The position numbers and the translations under genes were made by a program. A DNA stretch of 39,489 nt from Edaphobacter sp. (GTDB lineage Bacteria > Acidobacteriota > Terriglobia > Terriglobales > Acidobacteriaceae). Below are positions 15,410 through 23,108 of the stretch, piece after piece; position 1 is the first letter of the stretch; every line of letters starts with the position of its first letter. The notes under the pieces are model-generated. The model ran no database searches. It saw only the letters and a program-made list of their open reading frames with translations, and was not told the DNA's origin. Location of the stretch: the NCBI GenBank assembly GCA_025462755.1, contig JAOAPF010000298.1, forward strand, positions 1 through 39,489, read 5' to 3'.

Positions 15410-15703
15410 CTAGTTCTTGTTTAGCGGGCAGGCGTTGTTGCAGGCATTTAGGCCCTTCTCGCAGGCTGACTTGGCGTCATTGGTTATGGCCGAAGAGATG
15501 CAGGACGTGTGCGAGGTCTGGCAGCTTGCCAGGCAACTCGCTCTGGAAGAATCCTGCGCAACAGGCTGCAGGAACGATTGGATGTCGTGAGGCAAAACGA
15601 TTTTGGTGTCGGGAGATATCTCAATTGCTGGCGAAGGTTCGGATACCGCAAAAGATGATGCGGAGAGCAGAAGCGCGATTGCTATTCGTGTAAACCTCGT
15701 CAT
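15410..15703 (-). CDS. Secreted mini-protein with symmetric Cys spacing
   Basis: 97 aa. A GGAGG ribosome-binding site precedes the ATG. Signal peptide about 1-21. The last ~45 residues hold six cysteines spaced C-x3-C-x6-C-x12-C-x6-C-x3-C, a mirror-symmetric pattern. CLASC and CNNAC flank the two ends. Spacing of 3 residues fits one helical turn, so a disulfide-clamped helical hairpin is likely, similar in principle to twin-CX3C or alpha-hairpinin folds. Function unknown. Confidence 0.75.
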   Translation of the reverse strand: MTRFTRIAIALLLSASSFAVSEPSPAIEISPDTKIVLPHDIQSFLQPVAQDSSRASCLASCQTSHTSCISSAITNDAKSACEKGLNACNNACPLNKN

Positions 15704-16045
15704 TGGATAGTCCTCCGAACCTCTACGATGATTTGAATTGGATCCAAGATCAATGACCCATTAGTGTTAGAGGTTTCGATCTCGCCTGCTTGGGAGTTGG
15801 CGTGTGTATTTTTCTGGAGGCCGGGTTTCATCGTTTTTGCAGGGGTTTTTTGATAAAAGCGGGTGGTAGAACGTGGTTTTTTGATGGTTAATCTGTGGTG
15901 GATTCGTGGTGAATCGTGGTGCGTTGATGGTGGCTTTTTGTGCGCGAAAAATATGCCACGAATTTCAGATTTATTTTGGTTCGCGTTTGCGGGAATGATC
16001 CGCGGCAGGATGTATGGGCGCCAAGTGGCGGGGTGGCGAAACACC
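15704..16045. other. Gene-free spacer containing a GTGGTG-rich repeat
   Basis: The spacer upstream of the Cys-rich gene contains a dispersed repeat (15840-15990) and a TGTATGGGC fragment near 16010. I see no gene with a start signal. It leads straight into the degraded gene that ends at 16450. Confidence 0.5.
15840..15990 (+). repeat. GTGGTG-rich dispersed repeat, copy 1
   Basis: Contains TTTTTTGATGGTTAATCTG, TGGTGGATTCGTGGTGAAT and GCGAAAAATATGCCACGAAT, followed by TTTCAGATTTATTTT. The same order of blocks is found at 25195-25330. Both copies end near TTTATTTTTTGG or TTTATTTTGG. The repeat lies in non-coding DNA. Confidence 0.7.
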
Positions 16046-16450
16046 GATCATGTCAAGGGGCAGACGCAGTTTGCGACGGCCGCGGGGCAGACGGGGATTG
16101 CGAGCGGAACGATTACGGGACAGGACCGGAACTGGGCGGGGAAGTGCCCGGGGACTGGGCGCGGAGAACTGCTCCGGAAGGGGACATACACGATCAACCA
16201 GGAGAGGGAACCGGTAGAGGTCGTCAATACGGTCCCGATTTTATTGCTGCCGGAACGGAGGAGACGTTCGTCATCCCGCGGGTGGCGGGATCGAGCGCGA
16301 CTCGTTGCCGGATTGTGGTTTCTTCGGTCGCGGGAGAGATTGCTTCGGCTACGGTGCCTTTGAATTCGGAGGTGGGCGTGGAAAAGGGAATTCGATGGGC
16401 CAATAAAAGCGACGTGGGCGAAGGGCAAGCTGACGGTTGCTGTGGACTAA
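16046..16450 (+). pseudogene. Multi-frameshift remnant of a protein gene
   Basis: Protein-like segments follow one another but switch frame at least four times: GQTQFATAAGQTGIASGTIT (near 16058), VPGDWARRTAPEG (16144-16182), GTYTINQ (16181-16201), QYGPDFIAAGTEETFVIPR (16237-16293) and IVVSSVAGEIASATVPL (16312-16362). The last segment, EFDGPIKATWAKGKLTVAVD, ends at a TAA at 16448-16450. Between the last two, GAATTCG occurs twice, which might mark a small duplication. The pieces read as one decayed extracytoplasmic protein of roughly 130 or more residues. The family is not recognised. Confidence 0.5.
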
Positions 16451-16468
16451 GGTGGCGTTGTCCAGCTG

Positions 16469-16702
16469 TCAGGTGTCTTTGCGGTAGAGGAGGTTTCGCA
16501 TTGCCTGACGTCGGGCTTCGTTCGCTTCCTTAGCGGTCTTGCGCTCTTCGGCGGTCATGCGGCCGCTGGTTGCGGGACCGGCTGATTCGGAGGCAATTGA
16601 TTCCTCTGTGCACTGAGGGCAGCGGTTGGCGAAGCCGGGCTTGTCGGGTTTCAGCTCGAACTCTTCTTTGCAGATGGCGCAGATTTTGATCGGAAAAGGC
16701 AT
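16469..16702 (-). CDS. Small zinc-ribbon protein
   Basis: 77 aa. The N-terminal half carries CAIC (residues 8-11) and CPQC (28-31), a CxxC…CxxC knuckle that likely binds one zinc. The C-terminal half is a charged helix (TAEERKTAKEANEARRQAMR). It is probably cytoplasmic. A CGGAG element lies upstream of the ATG. Function unknown. Confidence 0.75.
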   Translation of the reverse strand: MPFPIKICAICKEEFELKPDKPGFANRCPQCTEESIASESAGPATSGRMTAEERKTAKEANEARRQAMRNLLYRKDT

Positions 16703-16839
16703 GTCGACTCCGATGATTATTTTAAATCATGAAGCGTCCTAATTCTGTGGGCCTGGTGTGGCGAAGGGTTGATCACTGAGGTTGTATGGGAGCAATTTGG
16801 TCTCTTTGCTAGGATGATGGCTGGCCAAGGAGGCCATCG

Positions 16840-17403
16840 ATGAAAGCGACTACTCCCCTAACTCGTTTTGTTCTCGTCTCAATTCTTTTAGCGGCGGCAG
16901 GTATAGGCGTTGCACAAGGTCCTCCGGGACAGGATCCTTATAATCCCCCACCGGGTCATGGAGGCGTACCGCCGGGACAGGCGAAGAAGCATGGGCATGA
17001 TGATGACCACGTGCCTCCTGGGCAAGCGAAGAAGTATCGTAATGACGATATGCCTCCGGGACAGGCAAAGAAGTATCGGGACGACGACCTGCCGCCGGGA
17101 CAGGCGAAGAAATACCGCGAGGATTATCACTTTCGTGGCGACGATCGCGGGCGGTTTTATGCTCACTACCGTATTGATGCCGATCAGTGGCGGGGGCGCA
17201 GGCGTCCTGTGTTTGTGACCGGCCGAGTAGTTCCGAGAGAATATGTCATCCAAACGGTGCCGCAAACCTATTGGGTGGGCGCGCCGCCTCCGCCTCCGGG
17301 TTATCAGTATGGATACTATGGGGGCTATGTGGTGGCCTACAATCCGGCGACGCGTATTGTTGCCGATGTGCTGGATCTGGTGGCGGCGGCTACGTCGCGA
17401 TAG
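16840..17403 (+). CDS. Secreted PPGQAKK-repeat protein (RcnB-like tail)
   Basis: 187 aa. AAGGAGG precedes the ATG. Signal peptide about 1-25. Four repeats of about 13 residues with core PPGQAKK then an acidic/His cap (HGHDDD, YRNDD, YRDDD, YRED) span about residues 44-95; the repeat is also visible in DNA as 39-bp units. The C-terminus (about 125-187) has Pro- and Tyr-rich PPPPPGYQYGYYGG and YNPATRIVADVLDLV, reminiscent of RcnB/DUF-type periplasmic proteins. Repeat-number change by slippage or recombination is possible. A terminator follows. Confidence 0.85.
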   Translation: MKATTPLTRFVLVSILLAAAGIGVAQGPPGQDPYNPPPGHGGVPPGQAKKHGHDDDHVPPGQAKKYRNDDMPPGQAKKYRDDDLPPGQAKKYREDYHFRGDDRGRFYAHYRIDADQWRGRRRPVFVTGRVVPREYVIQTVPQTYWVGAPPPPPGYQYGYYGGYVVAYNPATRIVADVLDLVAAATSR

Positions 17404-17420
17404 AGTGTGGTGGTGCAGAG

Positions 17421-17444
17421 AGCCCGGTTTGGCCGGGCTTTTTT
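17421..17444 (+). terminator. Rho-independent terminator
   Basis: AGCCCGG (17421-17427) pairs with CCGGGCT (17433-17439) around a TTTGG loop, continuing into TTTTTT. It lies 18 bp after the stop of the PPGQAKK-repeat gene. Confidence 0.9.
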
Positions 17445-17672
17445 GCGTTCAAGACAAATGGAATATAGAGCTGTCGGAACAGAGGAAGGCGGGCGTGCAG
17501 GGGCGACCGGTCTCAGGCGCGGCGGTGGGTCGGTTCGCGCCAGTTGAAGTAGACGTCGGAGGAAGAGGTAGCAGATGGAGACGAAAGACCTGGGCCGACC
17601 GCCCGAAAACATGCTATGTTCAGGAATAACCAGCGATCCTGTTTGGCAAAACTGATTCTTATGGAGACTGCA

Positions 17673-17927
17673 ATGCTCGATATAGGCGGTGCCTTGAATT
17701 TGCTAAAAGCGGGCCACAGCATCGAACGTTCTGGTCCGGACATGAAGGGCACTTCCTACTTCGTAAAGAACGAGAATGGGAAAGAATACCTCTTCGTTCG
17801 GCAGACGCGGCTCAACTCATCCGAGGTCATCGAGGAGCCTACGGCATTTGACTGGGACGACCTTACGGCGAAGACCTGGCAAGCAGTAGAAGTAGAGACG
17901 ACGACCCAGCAGAACTTGCCGTCTTAG
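17673..17927 (+). CDS. Small Tad2/DUF2829-like protein
   Basis: 84 aa from ATG 17673, preceded by GGAGAC with 7-base spacing; an in-frame ATG at 17661 is less well placed. The N-terminus ALNLLKAGHSIERSG (7-21) with KG at 25-26, and the C-terminal FDWDDLTAKTWQAVE (59-73), match the general layout of DUF2829 proteins: an ALxxLKxGKxVxRxGWNGKG start and a DLxAxDWxVV end. Phage Tad2 proteins of this family sequester the Thoeris signal molecule. The usual Trp of the GWN motif is Pro here. No phage genes or Thoeris genes are near. The assignment comes from motif reading and needs profile confirmation. Confidence 0.5.
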   Translation: MLDIGGALNLLKAGHSIERSGPDMKGTSYFVKNENGKEYLFVRQTRLNSSEVIEEPTAFDWDDLTAKTWQAVEVETTTQQNLPS

Positions 17928-18099
17928 TCGATACTTTTTTTTGCTGATTCGCTGAGACGCGGTTTTCCGGGGCATGTTCCTCCATTCATTCGATGGTGCC
18001 CAGGATTGGGTGGTCTGGTGTCGAGGGTGCGGAGCATGCTGATGATCTGGCCGTGTTGGGTGTTGGCTGGTTGAATCCAGAACCATCGAAGGAGGCTAT

Positions 18100-18330
18100 A
18101 TGGCGCTCAGCTTTGCGACAGATATCCGCCCTCTGTTTCGGGAGGAGGACATTGGCTGCATGAAGTCCATGGGGATTGATCTTGATGATCCTGCCTGGAT
18201 GTGCGTGCCCGACAACGCGCAGGATGTTTACCGGACTGTGTCAGACGGCTCGATGCCTCCGGATGAACCGTGGCCGGCGGATCGGGTTTCACTTTTCAAG
18301 CAGTGGGTGGATGCGGGGTGCCCGGCATAA
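18100..18330 (+). CDS. Small conserved-looking protein (DIRPLFRE type)
   Basis: 76 aa. GAAGGAGG precedes the ATG. Motifs FATDIRPLFREEDIGCMKSM, VYRTVSDGSMPPDEPWP and FKQWVDAGCPA make up the whole protein. The DIRPLF…GSMPP…W…G.P order resembles the N-terminal and C-terminal parts of c-type cytochrome-like domains, but no CxxCH haem site is present. It has three Cys (20, 35 and near the end). No export signal; likely cytoplasmic. Function unknown. Confidence 0.8.
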   Translation: MALSFATDIRPLFREEDIGCMKSMGIDLDDPAWMCVPDNAQDVYRTVSDGSMPPDEPWPADRVSLFKQWVDAGCPA

Positions 18331-18385
18331 AAAGGCCGCCAGGGCTGGGATTCTAGAGGCGCGAGGTGTCGTGGGCAGAGGGGAA

Positions 18386-18559
18386 CTACTCGTTGGCGAT
18401 CATCTCGCGAAGGTCGGCGATGTGCTTTTTGACTCGGGCGATCTTTTCCGGCCAGGAACCGAGGCCCTTGTGCGGTACACCGGCAGCGTACTCTCGTTCG
18501 GCTTCGGCGAGGGCTTCGAGGGCGTGCTGCAGTTGTTGTTGAAGCGTGGGGCCGGGCAT
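18386..18559 (-). CDS. 57-residue helical protein
   Basis: From ATG 18559 the frame encodes 57 aa starting MPGPTLQQQLQHALEALAEA, with EREYAAGVPHKGLGSWP in the middle, then KIARVKKHIADLREMIANE, stop TAG at 18386-18388. It reads as two amphipathic charged helices joined by a Gly/Pro turn. GGGGAAGAG lies around 18560-18568 on the complementary side, giving only a weak ribosome-binding site. Codon use is consistent with its neighbours. Function unknown. Confidence 0.6.
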   Translation of the reverse strand: MPGPTLQQQLQHALEALAEAEREYAAGVPHKGLGSWPEKIARVKKHIADLREMIANE

Positions 18560-18640
18560 AGGGGAAGAGTATCATTCGCGCATCGTCGCGAAGACGGATT
18601 CATGGGTGACTGCATTAGCTTGATGGGTGTGCCAGGTGTC

Positions 18641-19648
18641 TTACGAGGCGTTCCACTGATTGCGCTTTGAGTGCCAAAGGACGAGCAGACCTGCCGCACC
18701 GAGCGCGAAGAGAGTGACGGTTGGCGGTTCGGGTGTAGCGGCCACGGGCGAGCCAAAAGCGTCTTGATAGGCGAGGTTGGCGACGAACGAGTCGGCGTAG
18801 GTTGTCGGGTGCAGCGTGTCCCAGTAGAGAAATGTATTGGGATTGCAGCCGGGGGTTGCCGTGCAAGCGGCGACGACGTTGCTGAAACCGAACGCGGCCG
18901 GGTTGGCCAGAATGTCATTGAAGAGAGTGTTGATGTTCACCCCGATGACGTTGATACCCAGGCTGTCCAGATTGGCCACGTCTGTTGCCCATTCCTGATT
19001 GAAGGCCTGGGAGGCAAGGTTGGCCGCGAGGGAGGCGCCGGGATTCCCGTTGAGTGATGGATTCTGACCGAGATTGGGCAGGTTGAGCCAGAGGAAGTTT
19101 TGTCCGCCATCGGCGGCGAGTTGCTGGATCTGCGCCGCGATGTTGTCGGCTGCAGTTACGGGATTCTGGGCCGCGAAGATGTCGTTAGAACCGCCCCATA
19201 GGGTGTAGAGGGCGGTGGGGGACGCGTTGCCTGGGTGGGTGGCGAGAAAGAGGTTCACCTGATTCTGCATGTCGCCGACGCCTGCGCTGCCGGTCAGGGC
19301 GCCGCCTACTGCGTAGTTCGACCCGCCGAGGGGCGCGAGAGCGGGGGATGGGTCTGCGACTCCCAGCTTGGCGGCGAACTGGTCGATCCAGAGGCCGGCG
19401 GGGCCTGTGCCGGTTTGCGGGTTGGTGAAATAGCCGACGGGGAATGGAATGCCGGTGACTGGTCTGGTGGCGTAACCGGGGCCGGGCGCGGCTCCGAGGG
19501 TAGCGATGGAGGCGTTGCCGGCGTCGGAGAGGCTGTCGCCAAAGGTGACGATCTGGCTGACCTGGCCGGGGGAGATTGTGGATGCATGAGCGACGCTAAA
19601 GGATGTGGCGAAGGCGGCTGCGACCAGGAGACCGATTTTTTGACGCAT
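18641..19648 (-). CDS. SGNH/GDSL hydrolase with PEP-CTERM anchor
   Basis: 335 aa from ATG 19648, after an AGAGAGG ribosome-binding site. Signal peptide about 1-22. Block I VTFGDSLSDAG has nucleophile Ser39; block III LWGGSNDIF supplies the oxyanion Asn; block V YWDTLHPT gives Asp277 and His280. The family hydrolyses esters or lipids. The C-terminus has PEP at about 306-308, then a hydrophobic helix and basic residues (HSKRN), a PEP-CTERM sorting signal recognised by an exosortase. It is probably surface-associated or secreted with processing. Confidence 0.92.
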   Translation of the reverse strand: MRQKIGLLVAAAFATSFSVAHASTISPGQVSQIVTFGDSLSDAGNASIATLGAAPGPGYATRPVTGIPFPVGYFTNPQTGTGPAGLWIDQFAAKLGVADPSPALAPLGGSNYAVGGALTGSAGVGDMQNQVNLFLATHPGNASPTALYTLWGGSNDIFAAQNPVTAADNIAAQIQQLAADGGQNFLWLNLPNLGQNPSLNGNPGASLAANLASQAFNQEWATDVANLDSLGINVIGVNINTLFNDILANPAAFGFSNVVAACTATPGCNPNTFLYWDTLHPTTYADSFVANLAYQDAFGSPVAATPEPPTVTLFALGAAGLLVLWHSKRNQWNAS

Positions 19649-19760
19649 AGTCCTCTCTCTATTCCGGGGCGTTTTTTTTCCGAGTAAGGGCGGCTCAGTA
19701 TGGCACAGAGTGTTTTGATTTCGCAAGTCGAAGGAGTTTGGTGTCCGCTCAGTATTTCTG

Positions 19761-19838
19761 GGTAACCCCCCGCCCCGTCAAAAGTGTGCCAAAGTCTTCT
19801 ACACAGGTTGGTTAGGTTTGGACTTGAGGGTTCTCGGG
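19761..19838 (+). repeat. Dispersed repeat (CCCCGTCAAAAGTG type), copy 1
   Basis: CCCCGTCAAAAGTG, CAAAGTCTTCTA, ACAGGTTGGTTAGGT and TGGACTT occur in the same order and spacing at 23109-23187, with scattered differences. It lies between the GDSL hydrolase gene and the next plus-strand gene. Confidence 0.8.
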
Positions 19839-20064
19839 TTAGAGGGCCGCGCTCCACGGGCCTCTCTGAGGCGCTCGTATGTCAACTGGGGTTTGTGACA
19901 AAGGCTTGTTTGGCGGTTTACATTCCAACCTTTTCGAAGTGCGCGAAGAATAGGCGCCAGGGTGGGCAAGCCGGGGTTTACGAAGGATCTACAAACATAC
20001 AACCTGTGAACGATGTCCTCTATCCGTTAGGAGTGAAAGCCGACTTTTCTAAACGGGGTTGATT
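19839..20064. other. Gene-free spacer after the repeat
   Basis: Together with the repeat this makes about 416 bp without a gene. It contains CCTCTCTGAGGC near 19860 and a TTTTCGAAGTGCGCGAAGAA segment near 19930, both repeat-like. Open frames across it lack start signals. It probably carries the promoter of the gene starting at 20065. Confidence 0.45.
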
Positions 20065-20421
20065 ATGGCACTTTCTAAAACGACACGAGATCATGACGAG
20101 ATTCGCAGATGGGCTGAAGGACGGGGTGCTGTGCCCGCTGAGGTCGCAAGCACTCATCGGAAGAACGAACCCGGAATTCTGCGGTTTGAGTTTCCTAAGG
20201 CACCGCACCACAAGGATGAGAACCTGCGAGAGATTTCCTGGGACGAGTTTTTCAAGAAGTTCGATGAGAACAATCTGGAATTGGTTTATCAGGAGAAGAC
20301 GGCTGACGGCAAGGTCAGCAACTTCAATAAGCTGGTGCACCCGGAGGAAGAGGAACATTCGAGCCGGAAGGGGAAATCTGTTGCGAGTGAAGGGGCAACG
20401 AAGAAGAAGCGGAGTGCTTGA
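20065..20421 (+). CDS. Conserved-looking small hypothetical protein
   Basis: 118 aa from ATG 20065 (GGGG 6 bases upstream). DHDEIRRWAEGRGAVPAEVA, then GILRFEFP, then REISWDEFFKKFDENNLELV and YQEKTADGKVSNFNKLV form a compact domain; the tail (about 95-118) is Lys-rich and probably disordered. Proteins of this layout occur in many bacteria and are sometimes mislabelled as glucan-branching enzymes. No catalytic motif is visible. Cytoplasmic; function unknown. Confidence 0.8.
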   Translation: MALSKTTRDHDEIRRWAEGRGAVPAEVASTHRKNEPGILRFEFPKAPHHKDENLREISWDEFFKKFDENNLELVYQEKTADGKVSNFNKLVHPEEEEHSSRKGKSVASEGATKKKRSA

Positions 20422-20442
20422 GGCATTGAAGGGGCGCGCCTT

Positions 20443-21345
20443 TTACTCCTTGTCGGTGGTCTCTGCGGGGTGCGGCACAAGGGTGGGAACTCGTGTGGCC
20501 GTGTTCAGCTGGTCGCCGGTCTGCAGGTAGTAGAAGCCCTTGCCGTCGTGGTCTTTTCCATCCCAGACTGCGACCCGCTTGGGTCCGTTCACGGTCAATT
20601 TGTCTCCATGGACTGTAATGGAGGTGCTTTGATCGAGACCGAGGCACAAGAGCTGCGGATGAGCCTTGATGACGATGGCGAGATCGTTCTCGCGGTGGCG
20701 AACGTCGACGTGCTGGTCGATGGTGACGTTGGTGAAGAGGCCGAAGCCGATCTCGTGGCCGGGGGCCATCATGATGGTGTTGTCGTCGGGGTTGGACGAG
20801 CCTCGCACCATGTAGGAGCCCTGAACGGTCGCGCCCGCGGAGCCTCCCCCGATGGCACCTCCGCGATCGAGGACTTTGAATAGCTCCTTCAGAGTGGGGG
20901 TGTCGAGGTAGGCGTCGGTGAGCCGCCAGTGACGGCCGCCTTCGATCCAGACTCCGGTTGCGGTGGTGAGGGGTGCGACGAAGTCAGCCGAGTTGGCGAC
21001 GGTGCGGTCGGTGGTGTGAATGACGGTGCAGGGGACAGCGGCGAAGGGGCTTTTTGGCCCGGTGCAGTACTGCGTCTGCAGCGTGGCGTGGTCGGTCGGC
21101 TTGGTGACGGAGGCGGTGGGGATAACGACGATGCGGGCGTTCTGTCCGCCGGCCATTTCGATGAAACGCTGGTAGTCCGGCGGCTGGGTCGCGCCTCCGG
21201 TGATCAGGAGATATCCTTTGGCGGGGCCGTGGGAGGGTGGTTGGGCTGCGGCGATGCCGGTAGGGGCGGCGAGCGCCCCGATCATCAATATTGTTGGCGC
21301 GAAGTTTAGGGGACGCAGTCGGACACTCCTGTTGCCAAGGGTCAT
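20443..21345 (-). CDS. Cyanophycinase-like secreted S51 peptidase
   Basis: 300 aa. GGAG lies 6-9 bases before ATG 21345. Signal peptide about 1-35. GYLLITGGAT (44-53) opens the Rossmann-like core; GGAIGGGSAGATVQG (162-176) carries nucleophile Ser169; IDQHVDVRHRENDL lies near 208. These are S51 cyanophycinase hallmarks. Cyanophycinases release Asp-Arg dipeptides from cyanophycin; an exported version would suit scavenging of external polymer, though substrate is not shown. No cyanophycin synthetase is in the window. Confidence 0.92.
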   Translation of the reverse strand: MTLGNRSVRLRPLNFAPTILMIGALAAPTGIAAAQPPSHGPAKGYLLITGGATQPPDYQRFIEMAGGQNARIVVIPTASVTKPTDHATLQTQYCTGPKSPFAAVPCTVIHTTDRTVANSADFVAPLTTATGVWIEGGRHWRLTDAYLDTPTLKELFKVLDRGGAIGGGSAGATVQGSYMVRGSSNPDDNTIMMAPGHEIGFGLFTNVTIDQHVDVRHRENDLAIVIKAHPQLLCLGLDQSTSITVHGDKLTVNGPKRVAVWDGKDHDGKGFYYLQTGDQLNTATRVPTLVPHPAETTDKE

Positions 21346-21568
21346 TTTTTCTCCTGCTTATTCTGTTTTGTATCTGTCTGACGATGGTCGGCTTGGTTAA
21401 GTTTCTTGCTTGGTGTGGTTTGCGTTCGTGGCTGGAGGAGGAGAGCGGATCGCGCTTCGGGATCCGAACCTTTTTTGGTTCGTTGCGGGTGGAAGGCCAA
21501 TGTGCGAGGGCCGCCTGGCTTGTTTAATATAGAAAGGACGTAACAAACGAGACTTTAGGAGACTTTCT

Positions 21569-21862
21569 ATGAGCACAGAGACTGTGAAGAAGACAAAGGC
21601 ACCGGCTAAACCGACGGCCGTGAAGACGCCGAAGGGTGAGACGGGGAGCGCGGTGAAGGCAGCAGCCAAGTCCGCGGCGAAGACCAAGGTGAAGGCCGCT
21701 TCGAAGACCAAGACGGTCGATATCGCGGCGAGCCGTACGCCATCGTACGAGGAGGTTGCGCAGCTTGCGGCGCGGTACTGGGCGGAGCGGGGCTGGCAGG
21801 ATGGCTATGCCGAGCAGGATTGGCTGAGGGCGGAGCAGGAGTTGCTGGGAGTGGCTTCGTAG
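21569..21862 (+). CDS. DUF2934 protein with Lys/Ala-rich N-terminus
   Basis: 97 aa. TAGGAGA precedes the ATG. Residues 1-55 are Lys/Ala/Thr-rich and histone H1-like. Residues 58-92 match DUF2934: YEEVAQLAARYWAERGW, then DGYAEQDWLRAEQELL. DUF2934 is a short helical domain of unknown role, sometimes attached to basic, possibly nucleic-acid-binding tails. Cytoplasmic. Confidence 0.88.
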   Translation: MSTETVKKTKAPAKPTAVKTPKGETGSAVKAAAKSAAKTKVKAASKTKTVDIAASRTPSYEEVAQLAARYWAERGWQDGYAEQDWLRAEQELLGVAS

Positions 21863-22127
21863 AATGGATTGAACTTGTGGGCTTGGAGCGAGACGAGAGT
21901 GCCCCCTGCGGTGGGGAGGGCATGCTTGTTGGTTCTTTGAGATGCAGATGGAGCGCCCAGGGTTCGCGCGTAGCCCGAATGCCCACCGAAGCTCACCCCA
22001 CCAGCAAAACTGTTGGGGACCTCGATTAGGGACGATGAGACTGTCGCGAAGACGGGGCGCCCAAATTTGTTATAGGTCAGACCTGGGCCACTGGGCATCT
22101 AACGGCTGTTGCAGAGGGGGGAGACCT

Positions 22128-22636
22128 ATGAAGGAACCTCTCGTACTATTGGCGGCGGTGGTTGTTCTTTCTTTACCTATGTTGGGGCAGCACCGGGGTG
22201 GTGGGTGGCATGCTCCCGCCGCTCCTATGCATGGGCCTGCTCCATTCCATGGAACTCCGATGGTTATGCCGCATAACTTCAGCGATGCACCGGGACATCC
22301 AAATGCTCCGCATGTGCACGCGGACGGAGCGTGGATCGGGCATGAGTGGGGGCCTGAATTTCCGCATTATCGTCTTGACCATCCGTGGGAGCATGGGCGC
22401 TTTACGCTTGGGATTGGTCCGCGTCACGTGTGGCATCTGGCTGGAGGGGGGCCTGGACGGTTTCGGATTGGCGGGGTTTACTTCGCCGTGGCTCCATTTG
22501 ATCTGGCCTTCTGTGATGGCTGGGACTGGGATGGGGACGATATCGTGCTGTATGACGATCCGGATCACCCGGTTGGTACCTGGCGTACAACCTGCGGCTG
22601 GGGGTTTTTGTGCATGTGATGTATCTGGGGGCATAG
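22128..22636 (+). pseudogene. Second His-rich secreted paralogue, frameshifted at the 3' end
   Basis: Starts at ATG 22128 after GGGGGGAG. Signal peptide, then the same domain as the 13978-14511 protein: [49 protein letters not shown]. At 22570-22575 the DNA reads CCCGGTTGG where the paralogue implies CCGGGTTGG. One missing G shifts the frame, giving a short divergent tail that stops at 22619. In the other frame [20 protein letters not shown] continues to TAG at 22634-22636, matching the paralogue's end. It is either a real recent mutation or a sequencing error. The coupled small membrane gene is absent here. Confidence 0.8.
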
Positions 22637-22723
22637 CGTACTCCCCCTTCTTCGCTCACCTGTGGATTGGACTTTATGTATGGGCCACCCTCTCCCTGCC
22701 GACTCGCGTTGCATCTCACATTC

Positions 22724-23092
22724 ATGGTCAGGGTTGTTTCCATGGCGGCGTTGCTCCTGTGCGTGGCTCTGTTGCAGGCTCTGTTTGTGGCTGGGTGCTC
22801 TCCGAACAGTACCGACTCGCTTCAGCGGCGTACTGCGGATGCGACGGCAGCGGCGAAGCGGGATGCCGGGGCGATTGCTCGTGGTGTTGCCGAAGGGCTT
22901 GCGAGGAAGGGGCTCGTGGACATCAATGCGGCATCCGTCACAGAGCTCCAGAGGCTCCCTGGGGTGACGCCGGAGGTGGCAGGGAAGATCGTTGAACACA
23001 GGCCGTACACTTCTACGCGTGATCTGGTGCGCAGGCGCATCCTGTCCAGTGCGGAGTTCGAACGGGTGAAGGGCCAGATTATTGTGAAATGA
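22724..23092 (+). CDS. Lipoprotein with ComEA-like helix-hairpin-helix
   Basis: 122 aa from ATG 22724 (an in-frame ATG at 22742 is an alternative; neither has a strong ribosome-binding site). The signal sequence ends in lipobox FVAGC with Cys25. A helical linker (about 30-65) leads to VDINAASVTELQRLPGVTPE, then AGKIVEHRPYTSTRDLVRR, the HhH fold of ComEA/T2SK proteins. In ComEA this motif binds DNA; a lipid-anchored version could hold DNA at the envelope or simply act as a structural domain. No other competence gene is near. Confidence 0.78.
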   Translation: MVRVVSMAALLLCVALLQALFVAGCSPNSTDSLQRRTADATAAAKRDAGAIARGVAEGLARKGLVDINAASVTELQRLPGVTPEVAGKIVEHRPYTSTRDLVRRRILSSAEFERVKGQIIVK

Positions 23093-23108
23093 GGAGTTGG
23101 ATCTGTTG

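Noticed and set aside
16840..17403. A true RcnB nickel/cobalt homeostasis protein
   Set aside because: Only the tail is reminiscent; the repeats and lack of nearby metal transport genes do not support a firm name.
19784..20062. Open frames on both strands in the spacer before 20065
   Set aside because: They run through a dispersed repeat, lack ribosome-binding sites, and show no protein-like pattern.
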